The notes: generated from the letters alone by a model not told the origin. DNA of 64,000 bases from Zygnema cylindricum (GCA_037447655.1 JBBHKE010002698.1:360782-424781), one strand, 5' to 3'; positions 45,575 to 56,159 are shown, numbered from the stretch's first letter. Numbers and translations: made by a program.

Positions 45575-45834
45575 ATTCCTGGGTCCGTCAACTAACTTTT
45601 GGTAAGTCTACCTAATTTACCCCCTGTCTTCTCTAGAGAGCTTAGGCAGCCATGGCTCTAGCTCCCTATCCAGCCTTTAGTGACTACAACCAGTGTGGGG
45701 GCTTGGAGAGGGGAGTTAGAGGCAGCCTTTAGTGACTACAACCAGTGTGGGGGCTTGGAGAGGGGAGTTAGAGGCAGACTGCCTCTGCCTTTTTCTATCC
45801 TATTACAGACCTATAAAATACACAAATATCAACA
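45575..45834 (-). repeat. Partial 5' LTR with an internal 52-bp tandem duplication
   Basis: Matches the first 260 bp of the LTR at 43886-45064, but 45674-45725 is duplicated exactly as 45726-45777 (CCTTTAGTGACTACAACC...). The duplication is absent from the other LTR. Confidence 0.85.
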
Positions 45835-46518
45835 GTTATGGGTCCACCCTTTACGGTGCCCATCTTCAAATGATCAGGGTTTATCTATTGGGAAGCCATC
45901 ATGACAAGGGCTTTGTGTGAAAAACGATATTGGGGTATTGTTAGTGGACAAGTGAAACGTCCACCTCAGGGAACCCCACTAAGGTTTGGTGGAATAAGGT
46001 TTTGTGTAGCAACATCTGTTGCAGCAAAGGAGGCATATGATACGGACAGCAGTGTGTCCAAAAAAGAGAAAGAAAAGGAGACACTTCTTACTCTTATTGC
46101 TCTTATTCCAATGACACCCGGAGCAGCGATCATGAAGACCGTGGAGACCGACACTCAAATGTGGGAAGACACCTATAAGGCTGTCAAGAACTTCATTCAA
46201 AGATTCCTCACTCAATCTTAAACAACTCCCCATATTCACATTTACAAGGCCGAGGAGTTGCGGGTGAGTTTGATAGAGATTTATAGAGCTGGTAGGATTC
46301 AGAAGCTCCAGTTGGCACAGCAAATGTTGGGAAATTATACTTACAAAGGAGGAAAGATGTTAGACTACTGTAATGATATTTCTTTTATGTATATCAAGAT
46401 CAAGAGTGTCGGATGGACAGGTACAATGAAAATGAAGGTTAACACTTTCATCATGAAGCTACCCAACGAGTATGAGAACATAGTGTATCGAGTACAGGAA
46501 ATGACTGATAGTTCATGG
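45835..46518 (+). pseudogene. Family 2 gag, N-terminal part (outer element)
   Basis: From the PBS ATG it reads VMGPPFTVPIFK-stop-SGFIYWEAIMTR, ALCEKRYWGIVSGQVKRPPQ, a Lys/Glu segment, WEDTYKAVKNFIQRFLTQS-stop, then RAGRIQKLQLAQQMLGNYTY and MKLPNEYENIVYRVQEMTDS. It is cut at 46518, inside codons for SW, by the nested element and resumes after 52848. Confidence 0.85.
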
Positions 46519-47558
46519 TGTATAAAATAATTAATTTCTAGAGTATTTTCTAGGTTTATATATGTTAGTATAAAAAGAAAAGAAAATGACGGACAACCTG
46601 CCTCCACCTCCTCTGTCTAGCCCCCATACTTGTTGTAGTCTCTGAAGGATAGAGAGGTTTAATGATCCATGGCTGCCTTAGTTTAACAAGCAGATACTTT
46701 TAGTAGGTTACTAAAAATATACCTGACGGACCCGGGATTTGATCCCGGTACATGCCGTTCGTCAAGTTGGCCGAAAGCTACTAGTTTTATCCTATTAGTC
46801 TAGGACCAATGCTAAATGATATAGTATGTCATAGATATATATTTATTAAAGAGGGAACAAATAAATTTATTAGACACTCTATACGGCATACATAGATACA
46901 GTTTAATACAGTACGAAGTACAATACTACTCTGAAACGGATACCACGCATTTTGTTTCGACAGCGAAACAAATATTCCGCAAGTATTTATAACGGCTAAG
47001 ATTGCATTACGAGTCAAATCCAACGGCGCACATCATCGCCGAAATCTCGGAATAGTCACTTTGGCATTTAGTGACATGGCATAACCTGGCGCCACGTGGA
47101 GAGATAACATTCGGTCACAAGAATTTCGAGGAAGGTATGGACGAGTGGAAAATGGACAATCGTCTGCTTAATGGCCTTGTGGTACAAAGGTCGTACAAAA
47201 AGTACATCGACATTAGTAATTTTATGTACTGTACAGTATTCTGATTGGTTCGTATAGCTAGTAGATAGGGCTTGTGAGAGGGAGCTAGGACTTAGAAAAA
47301 ATCTGGTTGATGGTCTTCTTTTTCTTTGAGAGGTTGTATAAAATAAGCATTTTTGCACGCTTATGACTTATTGGTTGGTTGGCTGTTTTCAGTGATTCTT
47401 TTTGCTACAAACTCATGGGAGTCTTAGCTGCACAGGGGTGTAGAAAAACTATCATTTTGCCTTCCTAGACAGCAGTGGTTGTGGCTTAAAGTGGGTTAGT
47501 TAAATATTATGAAGAGGCTTCCTGTATTCTGTGGTCCAATGGAGGACACAGAATTGCA
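46519..47558 (+). repeat. 5' LTR of the nested element
   Basis: Starts TGTATAAAATAATTAATTTC, ends GGACACAGAATTGCA. TATA box TATAAAATA at 47337. A perfect T-arm-like hairpin (5-bp stem, 7-nt loop) at 46732-46748 is part of the antisense tRNA-like segment. Confidence 0.88.
46728..46810 (-). other. tRNA-like segment antisense within the LTR
   Basis: On the minus strand a D-arm-like start (AGACTAATAGGATAAAAC) is followed about 45 bp later by CCGGGATCAAATCCCGG, which has exact T-arm geometry and resembles a B box. Equivalent positions in at least seven other family 2 LTRs keep it (for example 43095-43175, 52046-52128, 55690-55760, 58155-58240). A full cloverleaf was not verified. Confidence 0.5.
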
Positions 47559-50500
47559 GGTTATGTGCCCACCCTCTAGGGTACCCACATTTAATGGATA
47601 TTGGTTCATCTATTGAGAAGCCATGATGATGGAAGCTATGTGCGAAAAACGATATTGGGGTATCGTTAGTGGACAAGTGAAACATCCACCTTCAAGAATT
47701 CCACCAGGATTTGGAGGAGTAAGGTTTCCTGCAGCAACAGAGCCTTAGCGTAGGAGGCACATGATGGGGACAGAAGTGTGTTCGAAAATGGGAAAGGGAA
47801 GGAGACAACCCTTACTCCTATTGCCATAGTATCGGAGCGGCGACCGTGAAGACCGCGGAGAACGATACTCAAATGTGGGATGATGTAAACATGGCTGCCA
47901 AGAACTTCATTATGAGGCACCTCACTCAAGCTTTGGCCACCCTTTACCTTCAAAATTACAAGGCAAAGGAGATGTGGGTGAGTTTGGTGGATATTTATAG
48001 AGCTTGAACTATTCAAGAGCTCCAATTGGCTGAGCAAAAGCTAGTGAGTATACAGAAGAGGAAATAAGTTATATTACTGTTATAATCTCTTCTGTTTGTA
48101 TATGGAGATGGAAAGTGCTGGGTGGACAGGTACAATGAAAATGAAAGTTTACACCCTTATCATGAAGTTACCAGATGAGTACAAAAACATAGTATACTGA
48201 GTACGAAAATTCTTGATAGTTCATGGAAATGGAACACAGTGGTCACAATGATACTGGTGCAAGAAAACACAATGGAGATTAGGAGAGGAGGAAAGAGCAT
48301 TCAAGTTCTAGGTGCTGGAGGGGACCGATTGGGGAAGGACCCGAAGAAACCGTACAAAGGGGAAAGAGATCATTTTTTAGGACCGAGGCCCCCAAAATAC
48401 CTATTTAATTTTTGCAAAATCCCGAGACACTTCATCGCAGATTGTGTCAAGCTGTCGGAGCTCAGGCTCCAAGAGAACCGTGGAAGGGGGTTATTTCGGA
48501 AGGAAGAAAAAGGCACTTGTGGTTACAAAAGTGACAGGAGAAACCGAGGATGAGTCTTATGACGAGGATAGGGAGCTTCTTCTTAACGAGAGTGTGGAGG
48601 AGAAGGAGATCCCTCGAAGACAAAAATATGCACTTGGAGCAATTCGGGAAGCTCCACTGGAAGGATGGATCATCGACTCAAGTGTATCCATGCATATGTG
48701 ACGTGATAAGGAACTCTTCACTAAGCTAAGAAAGATCCCTACTATAGAGATAGAGTATGGGGATGGGAGAGTGGTTACTAAAGATCTAGTGGGGTCAGTA
48801 GATCTTAAATTCTTAGTTGAGGGTAAGACTTCTATACTTACATTCTCTGATGTACTCTACATTGCTCAGCTAGGTAAAAAATTTGTCTCTACGTCTGTTT
48901 TACGAGTTTTATTACTTACAGAAAGGGAGTCTTTACTACAAAGTTGAAAAAGGCCTACTTCACGCGTAAGCGTAGCCAAGGGATGTTTAGCTTAACCTGG
49001 TAATGAAAAGATGCTGTTGAGAGGCTGGAGGTGTTCCTAAGTTGATGATTTGGCATGCGGTTGGGGCATAAAATTTTGATAGGTTTGGTTTGAAATAGCT
49101 TGGGGTAGTAAGGGCTTCAGTTTGGGGATAAAAATATAGATGACGTACCGCAAGCAAATGTGCCCCCTCCTTTTAAGGTAGAGTGAGAAAGTGTTAGATT
49201 TGGTCCACACATATATTTGGGGACCTGCAAAAATACCTTCGGTTGGAGGAAAGAGGTTTATGATGACAAAAACCGATGACTCGTCTACATACTCTAGAGT
49301 CTACTTTCTGAAAACAAAATCCGAAGCATCAACTTACTTCAAATAATATAAAGCCTGGAGTGAGAAGTTGCATGAAACCCCCATTAAGAGGATACGAAGT
49401 GATAATAAGGGGGAATATACCTCTAACTAATTTGAGGAATATCTGAGAGATTAGGGAGTAGAGCATCATAAAATGTACCATAAAACTCGGAACAAAATGG
49501 GGTAGCTGAGAGGTTGAATCAAACACTAGGAGATAGTGCATGCAGTATGTTGGCAGACAAGAAAATGGGAAAGAGATTTTGGGCAAAAGCAAAGAACTAT
49601 GCCAACTACATTAAGAATAGAGTCCTTACCATAGCTATATAGGGAGTGACACTTTATGAGAGATGGGTTGGAGGGAAACCAGATATCTCACACCTGAAAG
49701 TATTCCGTAGCCAAGTTTACAGTCTTGACATGGATAGGAAAAACTGGAAACTAGATGTTAAGGGAAAACCTGGATACTTTGTGGGATATGATGAGGATGT
49801 TAAGGGGTATAGAGTCTATGACTTAGCAAAGAAGGATATCATTCTAGTCAAACACTTAGTTTTCATAGATAAAGGCAAGTCATTTGACCCCTTCAAACAT
49901 ACAAAGAAGATAAAAATCAGATTTGAGTCCGAAAGTGAGGAGAACTCGATCTTTCCCGAAAAGAACATGAGAGAAACCGTGATTGCAGATTCAAGGGAGA
50001 TCCAAGATATAGGAGACTCACCGAAAACCTCACATACCCCTATGGAATTCGAGGAGATAGAAGAAGCGGGACAAGAACCGGCATCCATGGACAAGGGGGC
50101 CGATGAGACAATAAGAAGAAATCCAAGACTTCCATCCATTTCAGCTTCGGAGTTTGAGGGAGGAAGGAGGAGCAGCAAAAGGATACAGCAAAATCAAGTT
50201 GCTCATAAGGTTACTAAGCTATCTCACCCCGCTGAGCCTCAGTCTTACTCGGAGGCAATGAATAGTCCAAAGAAAGAAAGATTGATTAGAGCCATAAATG
50301 ATGAGATGGCTTCTTTCATGAAAGCAAATACTTGGGAACTAGCAGATTGTACTCCAGACATAAAACCTATTGGGTGTAAAAGGGTATTTAAACTAAAACT
50401 GAACCCAGATAATATCATTGAGAGATATAGGCTCAATTGGTAGCGAATCGGTTCACCCTAAAGGAGGGGATTGACTATGAGGAGACCTTTGCTCCAATTG

Positions 50501-51819
50501 TTGAGTTCCCATCACTAAGGATTCTCCTCAATCTGGCAGCAGCGGGAGACATGAAGATACACCAAATGGACATTAAGACTGCTTTTCTTAATGGTGAGTT
50601 AGAGGAATAATTTTTCATGAGACAACCCGAGGGGTTCTTGGAAGAAGGAGAAGAGAGCAAAGTTTGGAGGCTCATAAAGTCCTTATATGGACTGAAGCTT
50701 GCTCACCGAGAGTGGAATATGAAACTAGATGATTTTCTTATCGGTCTAGGATATATCTATATCAGCTCTGACCATTCTATCTATATGTTTGAAGATGAGA
50801 ATGGTGTCATTTTTATTGCAATTTATGTGGATGATCTGTTTGTGTTAAGTAAATCTTTGGAAAAGGTTAATAAGTTAAAGAGAGATCTTAAAAGCAGATT
50901 TGATATAAAGGATTTAGGGGAGGCAAGATATATTTTGGGGATTCAAATGGAGAGAGATAGGGGGAAGAAGATTATCAGACTTACTCAAAAAAAAACAATA
51001 GGTAATATGCTTTATAAATTTTAGATGGAAAATGCAATCAGTTGTACCACTCCCATGGACTTGAAAAAAGTAAGTGATGGGAGTGTAGAAGGAGGAGTGA
51101 TGATCTTAGATGATCAGATGAGTCCACAGGAGAGAGAGTTTATGAAGTCTATCCCTTATAGACAGGTCATAGGAAGTTTAATCTATTTTATGAATCGTAC
51201 CAGGCCGGACATAGCGGCAGCAGTTGGAGTACTCAGTAGGATTCTTAATGATCCTAGAAAGAGAGATTGGGAGGCATCCAAGAGTGTCATGAGATATCTT
51301 GTAGGAACTAGAGAGTTATGGTTGCATTTGGGAGGGGAGCACACTCACATCACTATTTGGAGTGATGCTAGGTACGGGTACGCACCTATGAGAAGATGCA
51401 CTTCTTGGTATGTGTAAAATGTTGGGGAAGGTGCATGCTGTTGGAGCAGTAAACAACAAAAGGTGGTTGGTCAGTCTACTATAGAGGCTGAGTACATGGC
51501 CTCTTGTTTTCCTGCGAAAGAGTTGATGTGGGTCAAATCCTTGGTGCAGGAACTGGGATATATGAAGGAGGGAGTGCATGAAGAGTTTTGTGATAATCAA
51601 GTTGCCATTGCAATTGTAGCAAATCCAAAATATCATTTCAAAGCTAAGCATATGGACACAAGGTTGTGTTCTTTGATAGAAAAAGTTGAGAATAAGATTT
51701 TGAGTCTTGTATATCGATCTGATGAGGAAATGGTGGCTTATATGATAACAAAACCAGTGCCCTCTCCTAAATTGAAATATTGTAGAGAAAAATGTGGACT
51801 AAAACTGAAGGTAAAATGA
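47543..51819 (+). pseudogene. Family 2 copia gag-pol of the nested element
   Basis: An ATG inside the LTR opens MEDTELQVMCPPSRVPTFNG through the PBS. Then come gag with several shifts, a damaged knuckle (FNFCKIPRHFIADC, first Cys lost), the protease site WIIDSSVS (Gly lost), broken integrase (49200-49630) and a long integrase/RT linker ORF 49646-50443 (ERWVGGKPDISHLKVFRSQV). RT follows (MRQPEGFLEEGEESKVWRLI, YVDDLFVLSKS), and RNase H (IEAEYMASCFPAKELMWVKS, KHMDTRLCSLIEKVENKILS). RT and RNase H are the best preserved; stops remain near 50443, 50608, 51022 and 51415. Confidence 0.88.
47559..47573 (+). promoter_or_regulatory. Half-tRNA primer-binding site
   Basis: GGTTATGTGCCCACC, one change from GGTTATGGGCCCACC. 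It follows the LTR CA with no spacer. Confidence 0.8.
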
Positions 51820-51820
51820 C

Positions 51821-51836
51821 TAGAAAATAAGGGTAG
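51821..51836 (+). promoter_or_regulatory. Purine-rich tract before the 3' LTR
   Basis: TAGAAAATAAGGGTAG, directly before the LTR TG. A weak PPT, but in the right position. Confidence 0.6.
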
Positions 51837-52848
51837 TGTTGAAGTTAATAGATTTCTAGAGTATTTTCTACGTTTAAATATAATAGTATAAAAGGGAAAG
51901 AAAAGGACAGACAACCTACCTCCACCTCCTCTCTCTAGCCCCCATACTTGTTGTAGTCACTGAAGGATAGAGAGGGTGGTTGATCCATGGTTGCCTTAGT
52001 TCAACAAGCACTTATTTTTAGTAGGTTACTAAAAACATACATGACGGACCCGGGATTTGATCCCGGTACCTGCCGTTCGTAAAGTTGGCCGATAGTGGGC
52101 AACTTTATCTTATAAGACTAAGACTAATGCTAAATGATATAGTATGTGTTAGATATATATTAATTAAGGAGGGAACAAATAAATTTAACTGAAACTCTAT
52201 ACGGCATGCATAGATATAGTTTTATAAAGTACGAAGTACGATACTACTTTGAAACGGATACCGCTCATTTTGTTTCGACAACAAATCAAATATCCCTCAA
52301 GTATTTATAACGGCTGAGATTGCATTACGAGTCAAATTCAACGGCGCACATCATCGCCGAAATCCCGAAATAGTCACTTTGGTATTTAGTGACGTGGCAT
52401 AACCTGGCGCCACGTGGAGAGATAACATTCGGTCACGAGAATTTCGAGGAAGGTACGGACGAGTGGAAAATGGACACACGTTCGCTTAATGGCCTTGTCG
52501 TACAAAGGTCGTACAAAAGTACATCGGTAGTAGTAATTATATGTACTGTACAGTATTCTGATTGGTTTGTACAGTTAGTAGATAGGGGTTCTGAGAGGGA
52601 GCTAGGACTTAGAAAAAATCTGGTAGATGGTCTTTTCTCTCTTTGAAAGATTGTATAAAATTGGCATTTTTGCCGGCTTATAACTTATCGATTGGTTGGC
52701 GGTTTTCACTGATTCTTTTTGCAACGGACTCAAAGAAGTCCACGCTGCACAGGGGAGCAAACAAACTATCATTTTGCCTCTTTGGACAGCAGTGGTTATG
52801 GCTTGAAGTGGGTTAGTTAAATACTATCTAGAGGCTTCCTGTATTCTG
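51837..52848 (+). repeat. 3' LTR of the nested element, end truncated
   Basis: Begins TGTTGAAGTTAATAG. It matches 46519-47558 up to GTATTCTG at 52848 and then joins gag of the outer element. Confidence 0.85.
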
Positions 52849-53934
52849 AGATCATGAGAGGAGGAAAGAGCATTCAAGCTCTAGCCGCCAGAGGGGACAG
52901 GTGGAGACAAGACTCGAAAAAAGCCATACAAACGAGAAAGAGTTATGGTTGGAGGACCAATGCCCCCAAAGGGCCTTTGTCATTTTTGCAAAAAGCTGGG
53001 ACACTTTATCGCGGATTTTGTCAAGCTTTCAGAGCTGAGGCTCCAAGAGAACCGTGGAGGGGGTTCTTTCCGAGGGAAGAAAAAGGCACTTGTGGTCACA
53101 AAAGTGATAGGAGAATCCGAGGACGAGTCCTCTAAGAGGAAGGGGAGCTTCTTCCTGACGAGAGTCTGGAGGAGAAAGAGATCGCTCGAAGACCGAAGTG
53201 TGCCCTTTGAGCAATTCGGGAAGCTCCACAGGAAGGATGGATCATCGACTCAGATGCATCCATGCATATGTGTTGTGACAAAGACCTCTTCACTAAGTTA
53301 AAGAAAATCCCTCCCGTAGAAATAAAGTATGGGGATGGGAGAGTGGTTACTAAAGATCTAGCGCGGTCAGTAGATCTCAAAGTCTTAGTGGAGGGTAAGA
53401 CTTCCATACTCATTTTCTCAGCTGTGCTCTATATTCCTCAGCAGAGTAAAAATCTTGTCTCTACATCTATATTAGATGACAAAGATTTTGATACCTTCAC
53501 TAGAAACATAGTCTTTACAGCTAAGTATGGGGATGAAGTTTACTTCACGGCAGATAAGGGTAGCCAAAGAATGTTTAGGCTTTACGTAAGAATTGAAAGG
53601 AAGAAGGCTTATTATCTAAGTGTCCCAAAGTTGATGATTTAGCATAATCGGTAGGGGCATGTGCACTTTGATAGGTTGAGAAAAATGAAAAAGCTTGTTG
53701 TAGTAGAAGGCATTCAGTTCAGTGAGAATGAAATGGTGGATGGTTGTAGCGGATGTGCCCAAGGTAAGTCACAAAGACTTCCTTTTCCTAAAGCCACCAC
53801 ATATTGAGGGGAAAAGATACTAGATTTAATCCACACAGATATCTAGACTTGCAAGGGTACACTCAGTTGGAGGGAAAAGGTATATGCTGACAATTATTCA
53901 TGACTGGTCTAGGTACTCCAAACTATGTGTAACA
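52849..53934 (+). pseudogene. Outer element resumed: gag C-terminus, protease, start of integrase
   Basis: Starts inside gag (RGGKSIQALAARGDRW), then a damaged knuckle (CHFCKKLGHFIADF, last Cys lost), protease WIIDSDASMHMC (about 53238), a GAG-pre-integrase segment (GCSGCAQGKSQRLPF) and the first integrase motif (HTDI). It ends at about 53934, where family 3 RNase H begins. Several stops and shifts. Confidence 0.82.
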
Positions 53935-54362
53935 CCAATGGAGTTTCAACATTAGTTGGAGGGAAAAAAAGCAGAACCGGGTGTTATTCTTAGTGAAATT
54001 TTTGAGTCACGTGAGGATGATCCTATGACAGTGATACCTTACAGACAGATATTGGGAAGTTTAATATATTTCATGGACTGTACCCATCCGGATATTGCTG
54101 CAGCAGTTGGGGAACTGAGCACAAGTCTAGAGAATCCAAAGAAATCCGACCGTGATGCAGCAAGAAGAGTTTTAAGATACTTGGCAGGAGAAAATGACCT
54201 AAAACTCACACTTGGCGATGGAGAAGTGAAGTTGGAAACATGGAGTGATGCGAGCTATGGCGACATGTTGAGCCGAAAATCAACCGCGAGATTTGTTTTG
54301 CAAATTGGGAACAGGACTTGCTGTTGGAGAAGGAAACTTCAGAAGGTCACGACACAATTGAC
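53935..54362 (+). pseudogene. Family 3 copia RT end and RNase H, first part
   Basis: GVILSEIFESREDDPMTVIP, YRQILGSLIYFMDCTHPDIA, ARRVLRYLAGENDLKLTLGD and TWSDASYGDMLSRKSTARFV closely parallel 61927-62280. It is cut at 54362 by minus-strand gag and completed at 55969-56159. Confidence 0.85.
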
Positions 54363-54991
54363 GATGAGATTGTTAACCTTCATTTTCATTGTACCTGTCC
54401 ATCCGGCACTTTCCATCTCCATATACAAACAAGAAAGATCATTACAATAATTTAACATCTTTCCTCCTTCGTAAGTGTAACTCGCTAGCTTTTGCTCAGC
54501 CAACTGGAGCTCCTGAATAGTTCCAGCAATATAGATCTCCACCAAACTCTCTCACAACTCCTCGGTCTTTTCAATGTGAAGGTGAGGGGTGGCCAAACCT
54601 TGATTGAGGTGTCTTAGAATGAAGTTATTGGCAGCCAGGTTTACATCCTCTCACATTTGAGTAACGTTCTCCACGGTCTTCACGGCCGCTAACCCGATGC
54701 CATGGCAATAGGGGTGAGGGGTGTCTCTTTCCCTTTCCCCTTTTCAGACACACTGTTGTCCCCATCATCTGGCTCTTTGGCGGAAGTAGTTGCTGTTGCA
54801 AAAAACCTTACTCCTCCAAATCCCAACGGAATTCCCGAAGGTGGACGTTTAACATGTCCATTAACGATACCCCAGTATCGTTTTTCGCACAAAGCTCCCA
54901 TCATCATAGCTTCCCAATAGATGAACCCAAATCCATTAAAGGTGGGCACCCTAGAGGGTGGGCCCATAACCTGCAATTCGGTGTCCTCCAT
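54363..54991 (-). pseudogene. Family 2 gag fragment, starting inside the LTR
   Basis: The minus-strand ORF from 54991 opens MEDTELQVMGPPSRVPTFNG, continuous from LTR through PBS, then ALCEKRYWGIVNGHVKRPPS, a Lys/Glu segment and a stop at about 54691. The remaining gag (MEMESAGWTGTMKMKV) is readable in shifted frames. Best example of the LTR-PBS-gag overlap. Confidence 0.85.
54958..54971 (-). promoter_or_regulatory. Half-tRNA primer-binding site
   Basis: Minus strand GGTTATGGGCCCAC, exact family consensus, contiguous with the LTR CA. Confidence 0.85.
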
Positions 54992-55968
54992 TGGACCACA
55001 GAATACAGCAAGCCTCTAGATAGTATTTAACTAACCCACTTAAACCCACAACCATTGCTGTCCAAATTTGCAAACTGATAGTTTTAATGGAACCCTATAG
55101 AGCTTGGACTCCCCTGAGTCTGTTACAAAAAGAATCACTGAAAACGGCCAACCAGCTTATAAGTTATGATGCAGTAAAAATGCCAATTTGTACAAACTCT
55201 CAAAGCGAGAGGTGACTACCTACCAAAATTTTCTAAGTCCTGATTCACTCTAATAAATTCTTTCTATTGAATTACGGACCAATCAGATTACTATACCATA
55301 CCAAAAATTACTACTGTCGGTGTACTTTTTGTAGGACATATGAACGACAAGGCTAAAATGTTGACTCGTGTCGGATTTTCAATCGTCTGTACGTTCCTCG
55401 GAATTCCCATGACCGAATGTCATCTCTCCACGTGACTCCAGGTCATGCCACGTCATAAAACGCCAAAGTGACCTTTCCAGAATCTCGGTGAAGATGTATG
55501 CCGTTGGATATGAACCGGTATTAAATGTCGTCCGTCGAAACAAATGTCAGAATCATTTTTTTTGTGCGGGATCCAGTCCGCATTGAATTTAACTTGTTCT
55601 ATCATGTAACATTTACATTTCCGTTAATCAGATTATGGGATGTAACATACTTTAAATACAAATCTCACCCTTTGTACTCTAGCGAACATCTACGATAGAC
55701 TGGTTAGAGCAGACGGCTTCGCCAAGCTCAGCTGGTCGGGGGTTCGAGTCTTGTTGGACTCAACCTTTTTGTAGAGAGTGACTTAAGGTCACTCTCTAAC
55801 CTTGTCTATGGAGCGGAGGCAGCCATGGCTCTATCACTCTCTCTCTCCTTCAGTGACTACAACAAGTATGGGGGTTAGAGAGAAGAGATGAAAACTAGCT
55901 GCGTGCATGTTCCATTTTCTCCGCTAATATTAAGACCTAGAAAATAACAAAAACTATTTATTTCAACA
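54972..55968 (-). repeat. Family 2 LTR, 997 bp
   Basis: On the minus strand it starts TGTTGAAATAAATAG and ends ...GGACACCGAATTGCA. + strand 55690-55760 carries the clearest tRNA-like stretch (GACTGGTTAGAGCAG, later GGGGTTCGAGTC). A 10-bp perfect inverted repeat, AGAGAGTGAC/GTCACTCTCT, lies at about 55777-55801. Confidence 0.88.
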
Positions 55969-56159
55969 CTTCTAACCCGAGTCAAAACTTCAAAAGCAAG
56001 CACATGGATGTAAGATAACACTTTGTAAGAGAAAACGTGTTCTCTAGAGTGATTTAAGTATGTTACTTGCTAGATGCTAAAATGATTGCATATATGCTCC
56101 CTAAAGCTCTTTTTGCTCTTAAGTTGAAGTATTGTAGGGATGCATTGGGATTAAGTTAA
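55969..56159 (+). pseudogene. Family 3 RNase H, C-terminal end
   Basis: Reads KSKHMDVR, stop, HFVRENV, then LDAKMIAYMLPKALFALKLK and YCRDALGLS, stop at 56157-56159. Completes the RNase H interrupted at 54362. Confidence 0.75.

Larger units (their letters stand above)
43881..45839 (-). mobile_element. Minus-strand family 2 insertion splitting a primer-binding site (GTTAT duplication)
   Basis: Element bounds are 43886-45834; GTTAT occurs at 43881-43885 and 45835-45839. A full LTR (43886-45064) is followed by 510 bp of other DNA including a TIR element, then the first 260 bp of an LTR (45575-45834). No gag-pol remains. The target PBS reads AGTTAT, insertion, GTTATGGGTCCACC. Confidence 0.8.
46519..52848 (+). 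mobile_element. Nested family 2 copia element, nearly complete
   Basis: 5' LTR 46519-47558, PBS 47559-47573, gag-pol to about 51820, purine tract, 3' LTR 51837-52848. The last part of the 3' LTR and about 50 bp of the target gag are deleted at the right junction, so the expected CATGG duplication is seen only on the left (46514-46518). Confidence 0.85.
42883..53934 (+). mobile_element. Outer family 2 copia element, with two nested insertions
   Basis: 5' LTR 42883-43879, then a PBS split by a minus-strand element (43886-45834), gag 45835-46518, a nested complete element (46519-52848), then gag C-terminus, protease and the start of integrase (52849-53934). Beyond about 53935 the sequence changes to family 3 RNase H, so its RT, RNase H and 3' LTR are lost. 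Confidence 0.78.
54363..55968 (-). mobile_element. Minus-strand family 2 fragment (LTR, PBS, partial gag) in RNase H
   Basis: LTR 54972-55968, PBS 54958-54971, gag 54363-54971. The rest of gag, pol and the 3' LTR are missing at the left junction. Confidence 0.85.
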
